NCBI GenBank assembly: GCA_038380795.1
Contig: CM076267.1
Location: forward strand, 7,919,501 to 7,983,500
Origin: Pyrocephalus nanus
Taxonomy: Eukaryota; Chordata; Aves; Passeriformes; Tyrannidae
Length of the DNA stretch: 64,000 bases
Direction of reading: 5' to 3'
Position numbers and translations under genes: made by a program. A model generated the notes under the pieces. It had not been told where the DNA came from. It did not search any database and saw nothing but the letters and a program-made list of their open reading frames with translations. This document shows, piece after piece, positions 39,217 to 53,332 of this stretch (position 1 is the first letter of the stretch; every line of letters begins with the position of its first letter).

Positions 39217-42200
39217 CGCTAGGCGTGTTATACTTCTTTCTCAGAGTACCTGAAATTTATTTTCCTAAAGAGTCTACTTCTTGTAACAACTTACTTCTAG
39301 CTGTATTCATTTAAATGAAGCCTGATTCCGTGCTAATTGAAATCTTTGGGTTTGGGACAAAAGGCAAAAACTGGGATGTAAGTCAGGAAAAAATGAAATC
39401 AAGAATTCCAACTAGTGGAGATCAAACTAACTTTTGCCACCATTAGCCAAAACCACAGCTGATCATTGCAATCCTTCTTAAAATTTATGTCCCTATTGAT
39501 TTTTGACTTATTCCACAACCCAAAACATTAAGAATTTAACAAAGACATCAATATTCTTAGAAAACATTTACACAGGCTGTATGCTGATGTATAAGGTGTG
39601 TTTTGAAAGAGATTGGCAGAATGGTTGATGTTTTCTAAGCAGCATTTTTAGGTAGTAACCTAATGCTGAAGGGCTAAGTATAGTAATTCTGTATGTGAAC
39701 ACCTGGGAAAGTGGACCAGACACTTAATAAATCTTAGTTCTTCCTCTTTGTTGAAGCAAAAGTCTCCTGAGTGTAGTGCACGGAGTAAGTTTAACTATTC
39801 CTGTTACCATAGCGATGTTCATGGGAGAGGGAGACCTTTTCTCAGTAATACACTTTTGACTAATACAACAGTCCTTAATATGATGAACAATTCTAAATGA
39901 ATGTGCTGTATCATTACTCTTAGGATTCAACCCTCTAGGATAAATATTTTTGCTACATGAGCAAACCTGAACATTGGATAAAGTGTTTTGGAATGGTAAC
40001 GGGCTGTGGGTGCTACACAACAGATTTGTGAGTTCCCTCCAGACTGCCACTGTTTTCTGTTATACACAAAGACATCAGAGATGTATGTGTTCGTGCATCA
40101 GCAGGTTTATGTACACATGAAGAGTATTATTTTCATCCTGTGCCTCCTTGTTCTGTTTTCCCCACATATCATCACTGCTCCTCACCAGACAGTGTACCCA
40201 TTACCCAGCTAGAGCTCTAGTCTTTTCCCTGTGGGATGGATTTGTAGTGACCTGTTAACTTTTCCTTTGGAAGCTGCTGTTTATACCTGCAGCTGGTTTT
40301 ATGGTCCTCTTACAGGCACATTTAAGTTGCTGTAATTGGTTCATCAGCAATTGGATTTTCTTCAAAGGAATGCTTTGCAGGAGGGGATAAACCTGGAGTT
40401 GTAGTTGTATGCAGCAGCAGCACAGTTGGCTGATTCTGCCTTCTTTCCATTTGCCTAAACCAATCCTTTAATTATCTTCAGTTTTCTTATTTGTCTAAAT
40501 GAGCAGTTCTTTACAAACACTCAGTTGAGTTTTGTGGCAGATTAGAAAACTGTACAGTGCTTAAAAGCCAGGGTTTTACATTTCTAATCCTTACATTTTG
40601 TTGTCCATTTGTTTTTTTCTTGAATTAAGAGGCAGTAAAACCAATGCTTTCTATACCATTCTGTAAAGCTCCAATGTTTACATAATGGATCCATTAAAAT
40701 TTCATTTTTAAACATATATGTACCTATAGATATATATATAAGTTTATTTCACTTTTATTCCTTTTTTTAGTTTGCTCTCTTAGTTGATTCTGCTGTGCAT
40801 TCTTTGATTTTTCTTTTCCTGTTCAAGTGGCAAATTTCAGAGACACTGACTCATATTTGCCACTCATTCATCCATTGCCCATTTCTGTGCCATATGTTCT
40901 TTTTCTTAAATGTATGAACAGACTCTCTGCCCCTGGCAGAGGTTTGGCAGTTCAGACAGCTGGAAAACAGGTACCAAGCCAAGGTTATTCTTCGTAAGAA
41001 AATGTGTTTGGTACTTGAAAAATTTTGCTTGCTACGTCTTCCAGTGTGATGCAAAAAGTACTTTTGGTTTTAGTACATTTGGGAAAAAGGATATATCTGT
41101 CTATATAAACACTGAGGTCATGTATCTTGGATTTTTTCAAGGGTCTAATCAGTGTGTCAGTTCTCTTAAACTCCCTCAATAAGTGTTAGTGTTGAGCAGG
41201 AGGAGATGGCACCAGTGTTACATGGTTTTGATCCTAACTGCATCCTGTTGCACTTTGAATCTGTATCAGAACTGTAGGGGAAGGACACTGGAGGAAGGAA
41301 TCTACAGAGGGAAAGTTTATCAATTAACATCAAAAACAGAAAAAAGGAAAACATCTGCATACAGGGAAAGCAGAAGCAGGAGAAGGAAATGAAAGGAGAG
41401 TCCAGTAGAGAGCACAAAGGCCTGAGTTAAAGCATCATTGATGCCACAGGACACGTTTTCTGTTGAGGATATTTCTTTATTCCAAAACTCCAGGCAGCTT
41501 CAGAGAGGGCTCATAAAGGCAGTGAGAATTTTCACTTAGTCATAGTGTTTCTGCCCTTTGAGAGAGGAGAGTTGGCCCTAGTGATGAGCAGGAGGCATGA
41601 GGCTGGAATAAAGGCTTTCATTTGATGTGTCACTTTTGGCCAGCCCCAAAACTGGGCCAAAGCCGTACTATTGCTCTAATCCTGCTGAAAAATTGCCCAA
41701 GGAGAATCTGGTGGTGTGACCCGCCAGCCATTTCAGGTGGCCAAAAGTTGCACTTTACAAATGTAGCTGTGTCTTTTTTTGGGCTTGTGTGAAGTTTAGT
41801 GAGAAGAGCAGAGCTCTAACTTCGAATTATTAACTTTTCAAAAATCCGATTTGGTTAAATATTTGATTTGCTGTTGCAGAAATCAAATGTGGCTCCATAC
41901 CATCTGTGTGACACTAGAGCTGAACCAGAGGCAACTTGATATTTGCTTGTTTCTCCAATCTGACAGAGTTTCTAGGCAATTTATGTGAGATAACATATAA
42001 CTGGTAATCATTAGCCCAGCCATGCAGTGTTTTTCCAAATCTGTACACGTAGATTGACGTTGACCTGTTGGTACTACCATACGAAGCCATAGCCTCTCTA
42101 AAGAGATAAATAAACTCTGGGCTCTTTGTAAAAATATATTTACTAAAACCTGGGACTGGGAGAAACAATCAGGTTTTTGACAGAGTTTAGATATCAGCCT

Positions 42201-45200
42201 GCCATCTGTGAGTGATTCAGCTGTAACCTAGTTTTTGCTGATGTTTTCCACAATATTTTTCTGCTCAGGGAAAAGGCACATCTTTAGTTTTGAGAAAGGT
42301 TTTATCCATAGCTGAGAACTTAGCTGATGAATGCAGACCTTCTTATTTTATAAGTGCCTCAAAGGGAAATGCAGAGTGTTCTTTCTGTACTTGCAGTCTA
42401 CTTTAGATATATATGAGTGACAACATTTCTTTTGCATGTAGAATATGTATTTTTAAGTTCAGCCAAAGTTACTTGCAAGCCTAAGGTTTGCTGCACATCT
42501 GTGAACTGCAATTTGAGAGTAAAAATTAGAAGTACTTTAAACTTTACAGGTGTGTCCATGAAAACCCAGGACTTTTGACTCCTCACTTTAAGTTATGGCA
42601 AAATAAACATGAAAGAGGTAAGCTAATCTATTTTATTGCAAGACAGGCACTGCATGAGAATGAGCTTTACTAGTTTCAAAAGTTACAGTTGATGACCCCA
42701 TCCTAGAGCAGCCATCTCTAGGATGAGAAGGCAGCTTTGTTTCTGCTTAGGCCTGGAGTTATGTCCTAAGTCTTTTCTGCCAAACTGGGTCTGTTAGTTC
42801 TGTAATGATGATTCAGATAATTGCATATTTTTTTTATCAGGATCTCACCTGAGACAGCTCATCAGTAAAGGTTACTAAGCAGCTGTCAGGTGATAACTAT
42901 TCAGGTACTGCTGATATAAAAAAAGTGGCAATTATGGTTGGCTGAAGATATTTTTGTCAGAAAACTTTTCTGATGATTTCTCTTAGTCTATTTTTTGTCT
43001 TCACTTGCAAGTTTTGTCTGAAGAAGCATTTTCTGTATAAGCTTTGTGAAAAAAGTTCAAATAGTTCACTTTAGCTTTCTCATATTTTGGATAATGTGAT
43101 TTTTAATTTTTTTAAAAATGTTTAAACCTTATCTTTAGTATAATAATGATTTCATTTTCACATTTCTCTGTTATTTTAATGTATTTTATATTACTTTTGC
43201 ACACTATTTTATTCATGCAAAAAGGCTGTATTGTGGTGTTATCAGAATGAACAGTTCAACATTTAAAAACAAGTAGTTAAATATATTCTATCTAAAATTC
43301 TAAGGAACCTTTTAGTTAAAAAATTTGGGAGTATAAGGTTTTCAATTTATTCTAATTTTGAATAAAAATGCTTGCACTTTCCAATATTTTGTCACCTCTA
43401 GGGGCAATTTAGAGAAGCCATATTATCATATACAGCTCCAAACCACATTAATTTCCCAAACTATGATGTCAGGTTCCATTCATGTAAATCTATTGCAGTT
43501 AATATTATATAATCTGCAGTATTTCCATTGATTCCTGAAGGATTCCAGATGTATAGAGATATGGAAATAGGCTCCTGTTATGAGATGCTTCCAAGGTGGA
43601 TGCTAATTCTTTGCTTTCTGGGTAACTGCACATGTAATGAAATTTATGTAAGTTATGAATTTCTATCTTTTTTCCATTTTCATGCCCACTGTTGTTCCTT
43701 GTCCTCCTAGAGGCAAGGACTCACTGTTCCAGCAAGTTAGTCCTTTCTTTTTTTAGCAATTTAAAATGATCATATAAAGTGTTACATAAATGTTCCCCTC
43801 TGCTTAAATATTCTGCTCTCTTTCTCCAGCTATTTCATGAGCTCTTATTTTAATAAATTGTTAGTTGAAAACAATTTGTTCTCAAAACTCTATTTTTGAA
43901 GACATTGATTAGCTCATGCATTTTACTATAATGGAAATAATAACAACAGTTCCACTGTATTATTCCAGTAGAAGTTATAATGTTAGATTTTATTTTTAAC
44001 TATTTAGCTAAATTCAATGCAAAGAGTATTCAAAAAGAGCTGAAAGTGAAGATAAACAAATTTCTTACATCAGGTACTGTCACTGCCACTATCATCATTT
44101 GATGTGCAGTATATGAAAATAAAGGCAGGCAATATGTCTTTCAGGACTAAATGCTTTCTGTCTCACTACCATCTTCAGAATATTCATCTACTAATTTTAA
44201 ACAAACATTTTTTAGGATGTGTCTGTCCTGAGTACTGCAGCACACAGCCATTGATTGCCTCACCACTAGGTATACTTTGAATTAACAGTATCTTTCATTT
44301 TGTTCCTCATTATAGAAGGGAACAAGTGGGAGTATTCAATAAATTCCGTGAATTTTTCTGATTGCTTGCTGCTTTTTTGAATTAGTAAGGCTAAATAACA
44401 TTATGTTTAAATTATAGGGTTTTTTTGTCGTAGAGTAAGACTTAGCAGAGAGCAAGAAAACAGTGCTGTGAATAGCCTGACTCTGGGCTGGTTTGTGAGA
44501 GTTCCTGAACACCGTGTTGAAGACAGTCCAGTCCCTTTGTTGAAAACCATGAAATTTTCTAATTCCCTACACTGGTAATGAGTTGGATGAAGGTTATTTT
44601 AATTCTTTGTAAGGGCAGTTGTAGAGATTGACTCAGGGTCAGCTTTATTCTCTGCTTCCTGTTGTTTAATAACCACAGAATGCTTCACAGCAAAAGTTCT
44701 CAAATAACCTTACTCACAGTTCATTGATATATCTGTAATTATTCATTGAATGCCTGTCCCTTTAGTACCTTGTACTGAACTTCAGTACAGTATCATAATG
44801 AAATATCTTTTAAAACTATTATAGATATTAAAAAAAAGAATATTTGAGCTTAAATTAAGTTAGAATATATGGATGGTAATTTTGAATTAAATTGAAAAAA
44901 TGTTTGGGAGTTTTTGTTATTTGTAGTAACTGTGATGCCTCTGCTTAATGATGTTTATAATGTTTTATTTGTGGAATAGATAAAAGACATACTTGCATAA
45001 AACTTTATTTTTCAGGAGGACTTGATTTTTCAGCACCCACAACTCACTCTGGTGCTTTTATATGTTAATTTAAGCATAAGATTTTTCAAAATAGCATTTG
45101 TTCTTTCTTGGACATAAAGGAACGTAAGGGGTTCCTTGTTTAGGAGTTGTCTAACTGTGTTAGTCAATGTTTAGACAAGTGTGAAGAGCTCAGGGCTCAG

Positions 45201-45689
45201 GAAAAGCATTTGGTTTTCTAGCAAACAGGGAGCTGATACAGAGGAGCTGTTAACAGCCACTGACTGACAGTGCTAAAGAGTGCACAGAGCTGAGCAAAGG
45301 GAAACTCGTTTGATGTGGCAGAAAAAAGATGGTTTGTTACATGCCTTTTCAGAAAGGGTTTTTTTTTTATGTTTTGATTAGTTCTTTTTTTTTTTTTTCT
45401 TTTTTTTAATAAGATTGAAACTTGTGCTGGAATAAGAACTGGTCTCTAATCTGATCTGGTTAGTCTTAGTGAAAAAATAGTATCAGAAAAGAGAGAGAGG
45501 CATCTATAAGATTTCTTCTGCTTTCCTTCAGAGCTGACCATGGCCTTCCTCTTCCCCACTCCTCAAGAAGCAATAAAACTCAATGCTTTGTCAGGGAATC
45601 TACTAAATAAATGAGAAAAGTAATATGAACTTCTTTTTTTTAAATTTTAAAATGCCATCAGTTCACCCTCTTTTATTGTGACATGTTCA

Positions 45690-45965
45690 CAGAATCATAG
45701 AACAGTTTGGGTTGGTTGAGACCTTTAAAAGTCACCTAGAACACCCCCCCTGCAATGAGCAGGGACATCTTCAATGAGATCTGGTTGCTCAGAGCCCCAT
45801 CCAACCTCATCCTGAACGCTTCCAGGGATGGGTCAGCCACTACCTATCTGGGCAAATATTGTGATGTTTTACAACCTTCAGGGTAAAAAAACTCTTCCTT
45901 ACTTCTATGGACCACCTCTTAGTTTCAAACCTATTGCAACACATCCTGCTAGAAAATCTGTCCTC
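45690..45965 (-). mobile_element. CR1 LINE 3' end (minus strand)
   Basis: The + strand opens with AGAATCATAGAACAGTTTGG and continues with CCCCCCTGCAATGAGCAGGG, CAGAGCCCCATCCAACCT and CCAGGGATGGGTCAGCCAC, the reverse complement of the CR1 3' end in conventional order. It then decays through the 'CTTAGTTTCAAACCTATT' region. It is a short 5'-truncated copy, more diverged than the copy at 28963-29395. The 5' limit (high coordinate) is approximate. Confidence 0.9.
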
Positions 45966-47884
45966 AAATAGATAATCTAGATATCCTTAAAAAGTTTGCT
46001 GGTGGACAAAATCGTAACAATTCTTTGGGAGAGTATTAAAGTAATAGGAAGGAATCACCTGATTACATCTTTACCAGAATAGCAGTAAAAGGTTTATCAG
46101 TAATGGAATTTTTATAAGCATTTTACAATAACAATCTTTAATTATAAGGGTAATTATTTTTATTGCATTTTTTGATTTTTTTTTTAGCAAAATAGCAAAC
46201 TGATTTCCTGCATTCAGTTCTTCCAGTGAAGAAAAAAATATTTTTTAAGTGCTTAGTCTGAATTTAAATTAATGCAAACCTTTGTACTCAGCTTGCATAG
46301 CATGGAAATCATAACTTAAGAAAAATACAGCTTTGTGACACACTGATTACTTCTGTAAAGATAGAAGTACATTCTCCCTTTGATGAGTGTGTCTAACTTC
46401 CATTAGTGCTAATGGGAGTTATGCATTTATGCTTTGAAGAGTCTAAACTGCAATTAATTATAACACTTTAAAGAGAATGTGAGATGTTGTTGAAAGTAGA
46501 GATTCTTTGGTGTTGAAATGCTTTTTCTGAGCTTCTATCCTGTTCCCTCTCCTTCTGAGAATGTTTTGACGTTGACTGACATATTGTCATGAAATTGTGT
46601 AAATACTAGTATCATGTATAGATGAAATCACATTGTGACATATCGATAGTTAAAGTCATCTCACATCAAGTTCTTAGATATCTAGTCTACCTCCTGGCAG
46701 TCTCTTTTTCCCTGTTTACCTTTAGCTGACAGCTGAATAACTGTTCCATTAAGTTATCAATTCCAAGGTTAACCTCAGATCAAGTTTTACCTGACTGAAG
46801 TTGAGATAGATGAGAGAACTGTGTTCCTTGTGCATTTCCTTTATCTTCTTGTTGTGAGCAGAGAACAACAAACACCAAAAACCGGATAAATTGTCCCTGG
46901 ATCCGGTGCTTCGGATCTGATTGCAAACAGGAAACAACACTTGAGAAAAGTCTGAAAGGCTTTGAGGAAAACAAGGATGAGTTGTTGCCAGTAGTCACTC
47001 ACACTGAAGGTGATGCAGATGCAATAGTTTCATCTGGGAACTAAAACCAGTTAAGCAATTTACTCTTTAAAGAGACAGGTAGAAGTAGAAGATCAGCACA
47101 AAGGAAAAGAAGATGAATCGGTTTGACCAAAGAACCTAATTATTTCTTTGATTAATGGATATCAGACCTAAGCAAGATTGATAAGGATGTAATGATACTT
47201 TTCATATTTATTCTTTTTCACCCACAGTGTGAAATTCGCAGAAATCTTCACTGTTGAGTCCAGAATATGGAAATAGGCAGAGGATGTACAAAAAGATGCA
47301 GACAAGAAAGTAGACTTTTGTGCTAAAGTGGCAGAAGGAGGGAAAAGGCTTTGCTGGTTAAGCTGTAGCAACTTCAAATCAAACTGCATGAAACCCACAA
47401 CTTTAAAATATGCAAGAGAGTGGAAGGGCAAAAACTAAAACCCCACATATTTCTCCTCCGAATTTCTTTTGGTGAAAAATACACAAGGATTACATTTTAG
47501 GATTGGATGTTTTGTCTTTTCCTGACGCATTCAATTTCATTTATAGATACTTCTTTTTGTCTTCAGTTTAATATTATCCAGTACATGTTTTTTCTCCCTA
47601 AATTTAGAAAGATGTGTCTTGAAAGAAAGTTGTTTTTATGTATTGAGTGTAATGAGAGAAATATTTCCTCTTGCTGACTGGAGTCAGGCTCTTACTTGAC
47701 TACAGAGCTGATGATGAAAATCCTGACATCCTTCACTACAGCAGTGTGAATGTGCTGATATGATAGTTTAGTCTGAAAACATGTAATTATGATAATGGCA
47801 AAAGAGCAAGTCTCTATGGGGACTTAGATTTCCTTCCATAATGCAAACAAAAGACACTCTCAAACTGTAAGTTCTGTTGTTTCA

Positions 47885-48045
47885 TCTATTATAATGGGCA
47901 ATTAATCAAGACGCCAGGAGGAAACTGTGCTGATAATGGTAAAAGCTGGCACGGATCCTTCTAATTTGTGTAGCAACAAATTGAGAGATGTAATCGCAAC
48001 AGAAGAGGGTGTTTAAATAAAATTAAAGCTGTGATATGAAATGAC
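47885..48045. promoter_or_regulatory. Candidate conserved noncoding element
   Basis: A compact block of non-repetitive sequence with homeodomain-type cores: CAATTAATC at 47900-47908, ATTTAAA-like sequence near 48012 and AATTAAAG near 48021. A short inverted repeat (AATTTG 47963-47968, CAAATT 47977-47982) lies between them. Its mixed composition and lack of low-complexity runs differ from the surrounding intron. The idea of an enhancer inside the DPP10 intron is inference only. Confidence 0.2.
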
Positions 48046-49539
48046 AAAGGGAAGAAACTGAGAGTTAAGGATGACATTTTATCTTATTTTAAAGCAGCTG
48101 TGGAATGGAAAAAGACCATCTCAGTGGCATGCCTGGTGCTGAAACAGATGAGCTGTCAGCCCAAACTACACATTTCTGGCTTGGTATTTGGTTATGATGT
48201 ATCAATTGCACCAACAGGATATAGTTTGGTCTGTGATTTTCTTGCTTATGTTGTACTTCAACACAACTAGTGAATGAATCAAAATGGTTCTATTTAAAAT
48301 GTGAACAAGCTGAATCGAGACCGATTTATGAATATACATATAGTATATGAATTATTTTCATCTATACCTATTTCTGCCTACAGGTACTCTGTTTGACCAA
48401 GCTTAAATAATTTTTTTTGGTATCAGAAACCAAGATTGGCTATAGGTATATAAAAACTGTAACATAAATAGAAATAACTTTTTTCTTCCCTAAAATTGAC
48501 TGTCATACCTGAGTTTGGAGATAAGCTGCCTCTTTTCCTGTGGATGTAACCTAAAAATTTCTCTTGAAAGAAGAGTGGAGTGTGATGTAAATCTCTGTTT
48601 GCCTTTTCATTGGGTGCCATATGCTACTGTAAAGAGCACTTGAGTGTTACAATGCATATTTTCATAAAAAGATTTCTTCTGTGAAACAAAGTTTATGTAA
48701 ACTAGGCAGTCATTACCTTACAGAAGGCTGCAGTTCCTCCCTCTGCATCAGTGCAAAAAGAGCTGCTTCTTAGAGCAGGAGACTCTTATTTTTGGAACTG
48801 TGGAAATAATGACCTCAGTGAAGATCTGCATCATCTCCATAGCACATTTTCTTTAACAATATGCTTTGTGGATGAAAAGCACAATCACTGTCCCTGGTAT
48901 GATGTGAGGAAATTAAGGCATAGCACTGAAGAAATGAAAACAGTAGTTGAAAAGAAGAAAATTATAAACTCCTTATTTCCAGGATGGAAATGGTAAGAGA
49001 TTATTGATTTAGGCTGTGTCTGCCTTAACAAGTAGTGTGAGCCTGTAGGAGAGGATTTTCAAAGTGAGGCAGCTGGTGCTGAGATGAGCTCCATGCTGTG
49101 TGTGAACAGGGATGTTTGATTTCAGACCAGCTGCTGTCTCATCCCGTAGATGGAAGGATAAGTGCTTCTGAAATGCATCAGGTGCCCGCCCAGAGAAGTT
49201 TAGTTTCACTGTGCAGTTTTTCTGATGCAAGATTCTTCTGTGATGGGAAACAGAGCATGGTTAAAAGGAGAGAAATCAGGTGATAAGACAAGCATCTGCC
49301 AGGAGTGGTTTAGATATAGCTGATTCTTAGCAGGAGTTGGCAAGTTGCAGGAGGAAGAGATCAGGAAAGAAGAAATTTGAGGGAGGGGAAGAAGAGCTTT
49401 CTTGATGTCTTTTTACTCTATCTTCTCTGATTTTAAGTTCGGAGACTTTTGATGGCATCACAGGAAGGGACTGTTCCTGCAAAGTGAACTCAGCTTTTTT
49501 TTACTCCCTTTCCTGTGATTTCATTATTGCAAGATATTC

Positions 49540-49880
49540 CTCCCTATCAGGAGTATTGATAGCGTAGGAAATCCATCATGCACATTGTTATGGTGATTTA
49601 TCTTTATACCTCTTGGAAATTATGGTGATGACTACCCCGTGGTACCAAACTCTAAGAAAAATACATTGCAGGGTTGAAAAACATTTTTGCAATACAATAG
49701 AATGACTTTATCCAAAACTCCTGGGCAGCAATTAAGGGCAAAGTTTAATTAAAAAACTCTGCTGATGCAATTTGCATAATATGTATATTAAATCCTAAAG
49801 GATATGCCTGCATTGCTGATCTGTTTTAACTGGGCTTAATTGATTGCCAAGAGTAATCCAAAAATGTTTGTGGTGTGTCT
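49540..49880. promoter_or_regulatory. Candidate conserved noncoding element with POU-type palindrome
   Basis: ATGCAATTTGCAT at 49765-49777 is a perfect odd palindrome (two 6-bp arms around one T) and contains the octamer-type ATTTGCAT. AATTAAGG (49731), TTTAATTAAA (49744-49753) and TTAATTGATT (about 49836) surround it. Clustered POU and homeodomain sites are typical of neural enhancers, which would suit a brain-expressed gene such as DPP10. Conservation was not tested, and AT-rich background makes chance motifs likely. Confidence 0.25.
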
Positions 49881-52800
49881 AGACTAACATTTACAGTTCA
49901 GTGCTAGAGTCAGTGTAATGGCTATTTAAATAATTTGAATTAAAAGGAGAACATTTGCCGAATGGTCCTTTCCCCTTTCATCTCGTGATGGCTCAGCGGT
50001 GCCAAGGTGTTCAGTCTGAAGGCATGCAGTTAATCACACAGCCAGTCAGGGTGGGTGACCTCATGAACTGGGGTGAAAGATCAGTGCAGCGTAACTTCTC
50101 TGATGAAACCCAGATATTCTCCATTACAGTAGGTATCACGAAGCATATTTTTGTCTTTGCTGTTTTATTCAGGATTCAATGCAAAGAAGAGGGAAACTCA
50201 ATGGCCTATATGGCAATTGTATGTTAGATTTTGTTTTTTAGATACTGAACATGTATGTATTTTTATACATATACCCAATGCTGTTTGGACCTCTTTTTTA
50301 TTTAATAAGGTGTCTTTAAACTAACATTTAAGTAGAAAGTTATTTTTTAAAGTACATAGTAATTGATGGACATTTTAAACTTGAATTTCTTGAAAAGTGC
50401 TGATTATTATGATGGTTTTACAAGAATGTACTCACACATTCATGTTTCTGTTGAATAAGGCTCTATAAAGATTAATTACATGTTACTGGAAGGGAGCCAC
50501 CTCTTGCCTAGTCTCAATACAAAGTAATTTCTTCATTGCATGGCATTTTTAAATAAGCAGTTACCCAAAAAACTAAAATGAAAAAATTTCAAGTCAATAC
50601 AAAAAATAAATTAGTGACATGTTTGAATAATAATAGCTTACAAAACTATCTAGACCTGCAGTTCTATTTTGCTGACAGAATATCTTTTCAGTGACCTTTT
50701 TTTCTTATATACCTGTCAGTGTCTAAATGCCAGTATTTAACACTTAATGCAAAAAGAAGTGATTGTGCTCTAATCAATGACAGAAATGTTGAGGGAATTC
50801 AAGTTGCTTGAAGGCAGTTGCCATAAAAAATGAATTTCAGTAGTTTTATTATTGAGCCTCCATATTTTCTCCTTCCTCAACGTGCTGCCTTATAAGTAAA
50901 TGGTGAATCCGAGATAAAACATAAAGAAATGTGCCGAAGCTGAAGAAATCAACAAAATCCACAGACAGGAGTCTGGAATCTTTGTGTGTTATTCAGGAAA
51001 GGGTGGTTATTCCTGAAAAGCTAAATGTTCCTGTGCACATCAGCACCCAATGAGGCAGAGCAGCTTAAAGAAACCAAAAAATAAGTAGAACTATGTCAGA
51101 ATGCTCACTGCCTATGGCCTGCTCCTTGCTGTACCTGCCAAGGTAAGCACTGTTTCCTGGAAATGTGGTAAGTCTTTAAACGATTCTGTGAAATAATTTG
51201 AAGAGAGCTGCTCTGCAGAAAATGCCACTTGCCCACAGGGAGGTAACGGGAGGCAAACCACTTACTGTGTGCTTGGTGAGGGATCACAATTTTAGAGCAG
51301 TTTGATTTTAGATGACAGTGTATCCACACAAAAAACAGTGCAAATTTGAAACTCAAGGACAAAATATTTGAAACTAGGGTTTCTTTTATTTTACAACTCT
51401 GTTAAACAATTCTGTTAATAGATTTGGGGGATATGTACTTTTTTGCCTCACTCACCTTGGTTTCATAAGAGCACGTCTCCAGCACTTTCAAATGTTACTT
51501 TATTATTTTTTGTAGCAATAAACTTAGACTGAAATTTTCTTCTAGAGGCTCAGCGTTGCCTAACACTGATCATAACCAAGCCAGACTGTCATTTTTTTAA
51601 TCACAAAGCTATGTGAAGAAGTGAAACATTCAAGGAAAAGTCCTGGCTTGCACTGTGCAATTGAAACAGTAAGTGTGGAGGGATTGCCTCTCTCCAACAG
51701 CATAGGAATTAATAATTTACATTGTTTACGTGGAAACTGGGATGTGATGTCACCATGTGAATTGGGAAGAAAAGCACAATTTCATAAATACTGACTTCTT
51801 CAAGCAGTTTACATTTGTGGAAATGACCAAAATTCTGTATTTCTGCAAACAAATCGAGTCCCATTTCTTTTCTTCCAAGAAGCTTGGACACATCTAACTA
51901 GACGTGGAGCATAAATCTGCTTCCTTAGCTTCACCTTTTGTTAGGTTTTCTCTACAGAAAAGTCTGTTCCACTTTGTTCAGGTGTATCCAAAATGCAGCA
52001 GGTGGAAATTCTTGTTAGTTGTTAAGAGCTGCAGGGTAAGGATTGTGTTAGTGCATGCAGGCCAAGGGGGTGAGAGAGGTCAGCCCTTACAGCTTGTGGA
52101 ACTCATTGTGAGAAGCTCGAGTCTGTTCCTCAAAGCACAATAAGACAAGTTACATGTTTGCCTATTGAAAATCCTGCACTGACAGCCTCACTCCATCATA
52201 TTTAATGTGGCTGGGATAAGTGTGGAAAACCCCTAGGTGAGCATCCTGTTCAGATACAGCACTAGTGATGTGTTTCACGGTGGGTGATTCTCCCAGAGGT
52301 TGCTTGGTTTTTACTTTTATTCTCTACAATGGGAATCTTTAAATATTATTTTTCTGGGGAGATAATATTATTTTCTGACAGAAGGAAACAGGTTGATTAA
52401 GTGGCTAAAGTAAAACTGTTAGCATTGCAGTTTTAATTTATGAACTAATGTTCACTTCGTGTGGTTCTGTGCTGTAGAGATTTTGGATTCTTAATGCTTG
52501 GATCAGCCATCCCATTTATGTGGTGTTGTTATGTGTTAGGATCTTGTTCATAGCTGGAGAAAAAAAAATCACTGTAAATAAGATTACAAAAACTTATTTG
52601 TATTGATTATCTTACTTTTCCCAATCACACAAAGTGGGAGGAGGTAGATGTAATCTTTATTTCCTAATGATCAGAGAACAAAGAAGGAGCACTTTCTTGT
52701 TAACCTAGAAAATGGATGGTCTGAATGCACATGTAGTGCTATTAGCAGCAGGGACATGGCTGAATCCAAAGCAGTAGGCACCTGAACAATCAGCTGTTTC

Positions 52801-53299
52801 CAAAAAAAGACAATCCCTTTTTTCTTTTCTTCCTGCAGGATAGTTTTAGAGAAGATATATAACAAAAAGAAGCATTGATAGTGGAAGAAAATTCAGTTAT
52901 CAACTACTACTCCTTTTTTTTCCAGGATGTGGAATGTAGGAACATTTGCAAAACCAGACCTTTCATAAAAACCTTGGAGCCTAAATTTAGATGAGGGGCA
53001 AAAGTGATTGATCTCAGGGATACTAATGAGAAAGACACATAATTTTAGGCAATTGGGGTTAGGAGGGAGAGTGCCAGGCTCTGCAAAGAAAAATACCAGC
53101 AAATAATTCTAAATTTGTGAATTACATCAGTCTGAGCATAATTACAAATGTTACAGGTTGTACAGCTTGGTTTTCTGAACGTACTGCTCAGTTTTCTGTA
53201 TAAGTGCCGCTTCCTTGGGTAAGAACAGGCCCTCTGTGATGTGAGGTGTAAGACATGCCTGACAGTGTTAATTTGAAGTTTCTTAAATTAATATTTCAG

Positions 53300-53332
53300 C
53301 TGGTGGTGGACAGATTGCTGAAGGACTTCTGG
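53300..53332 (+). other. Candidate 33-nt cassette exon of DPP10
   Basis: The sequence is bounded by TAATATTTCAG at 53299 and a consensus donor CTGG/GTAAGA at 53333. Its length is a multiple of three. In the phase set by the preceding DPP10 exon (one base carried over) it reads AGGGQIAEGLL with no stop and leaves the same phase 1, so it could be included without disturbing the frame. The insertion would fall in the extracellular stalk. No known DPP10 isoform with this insert is remembered, and the polypyrimidine tract is only moderate. Chance pairs of AG and GTAAG at this spacing are expected in 30 kb of intron. Confidence 0.15.
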
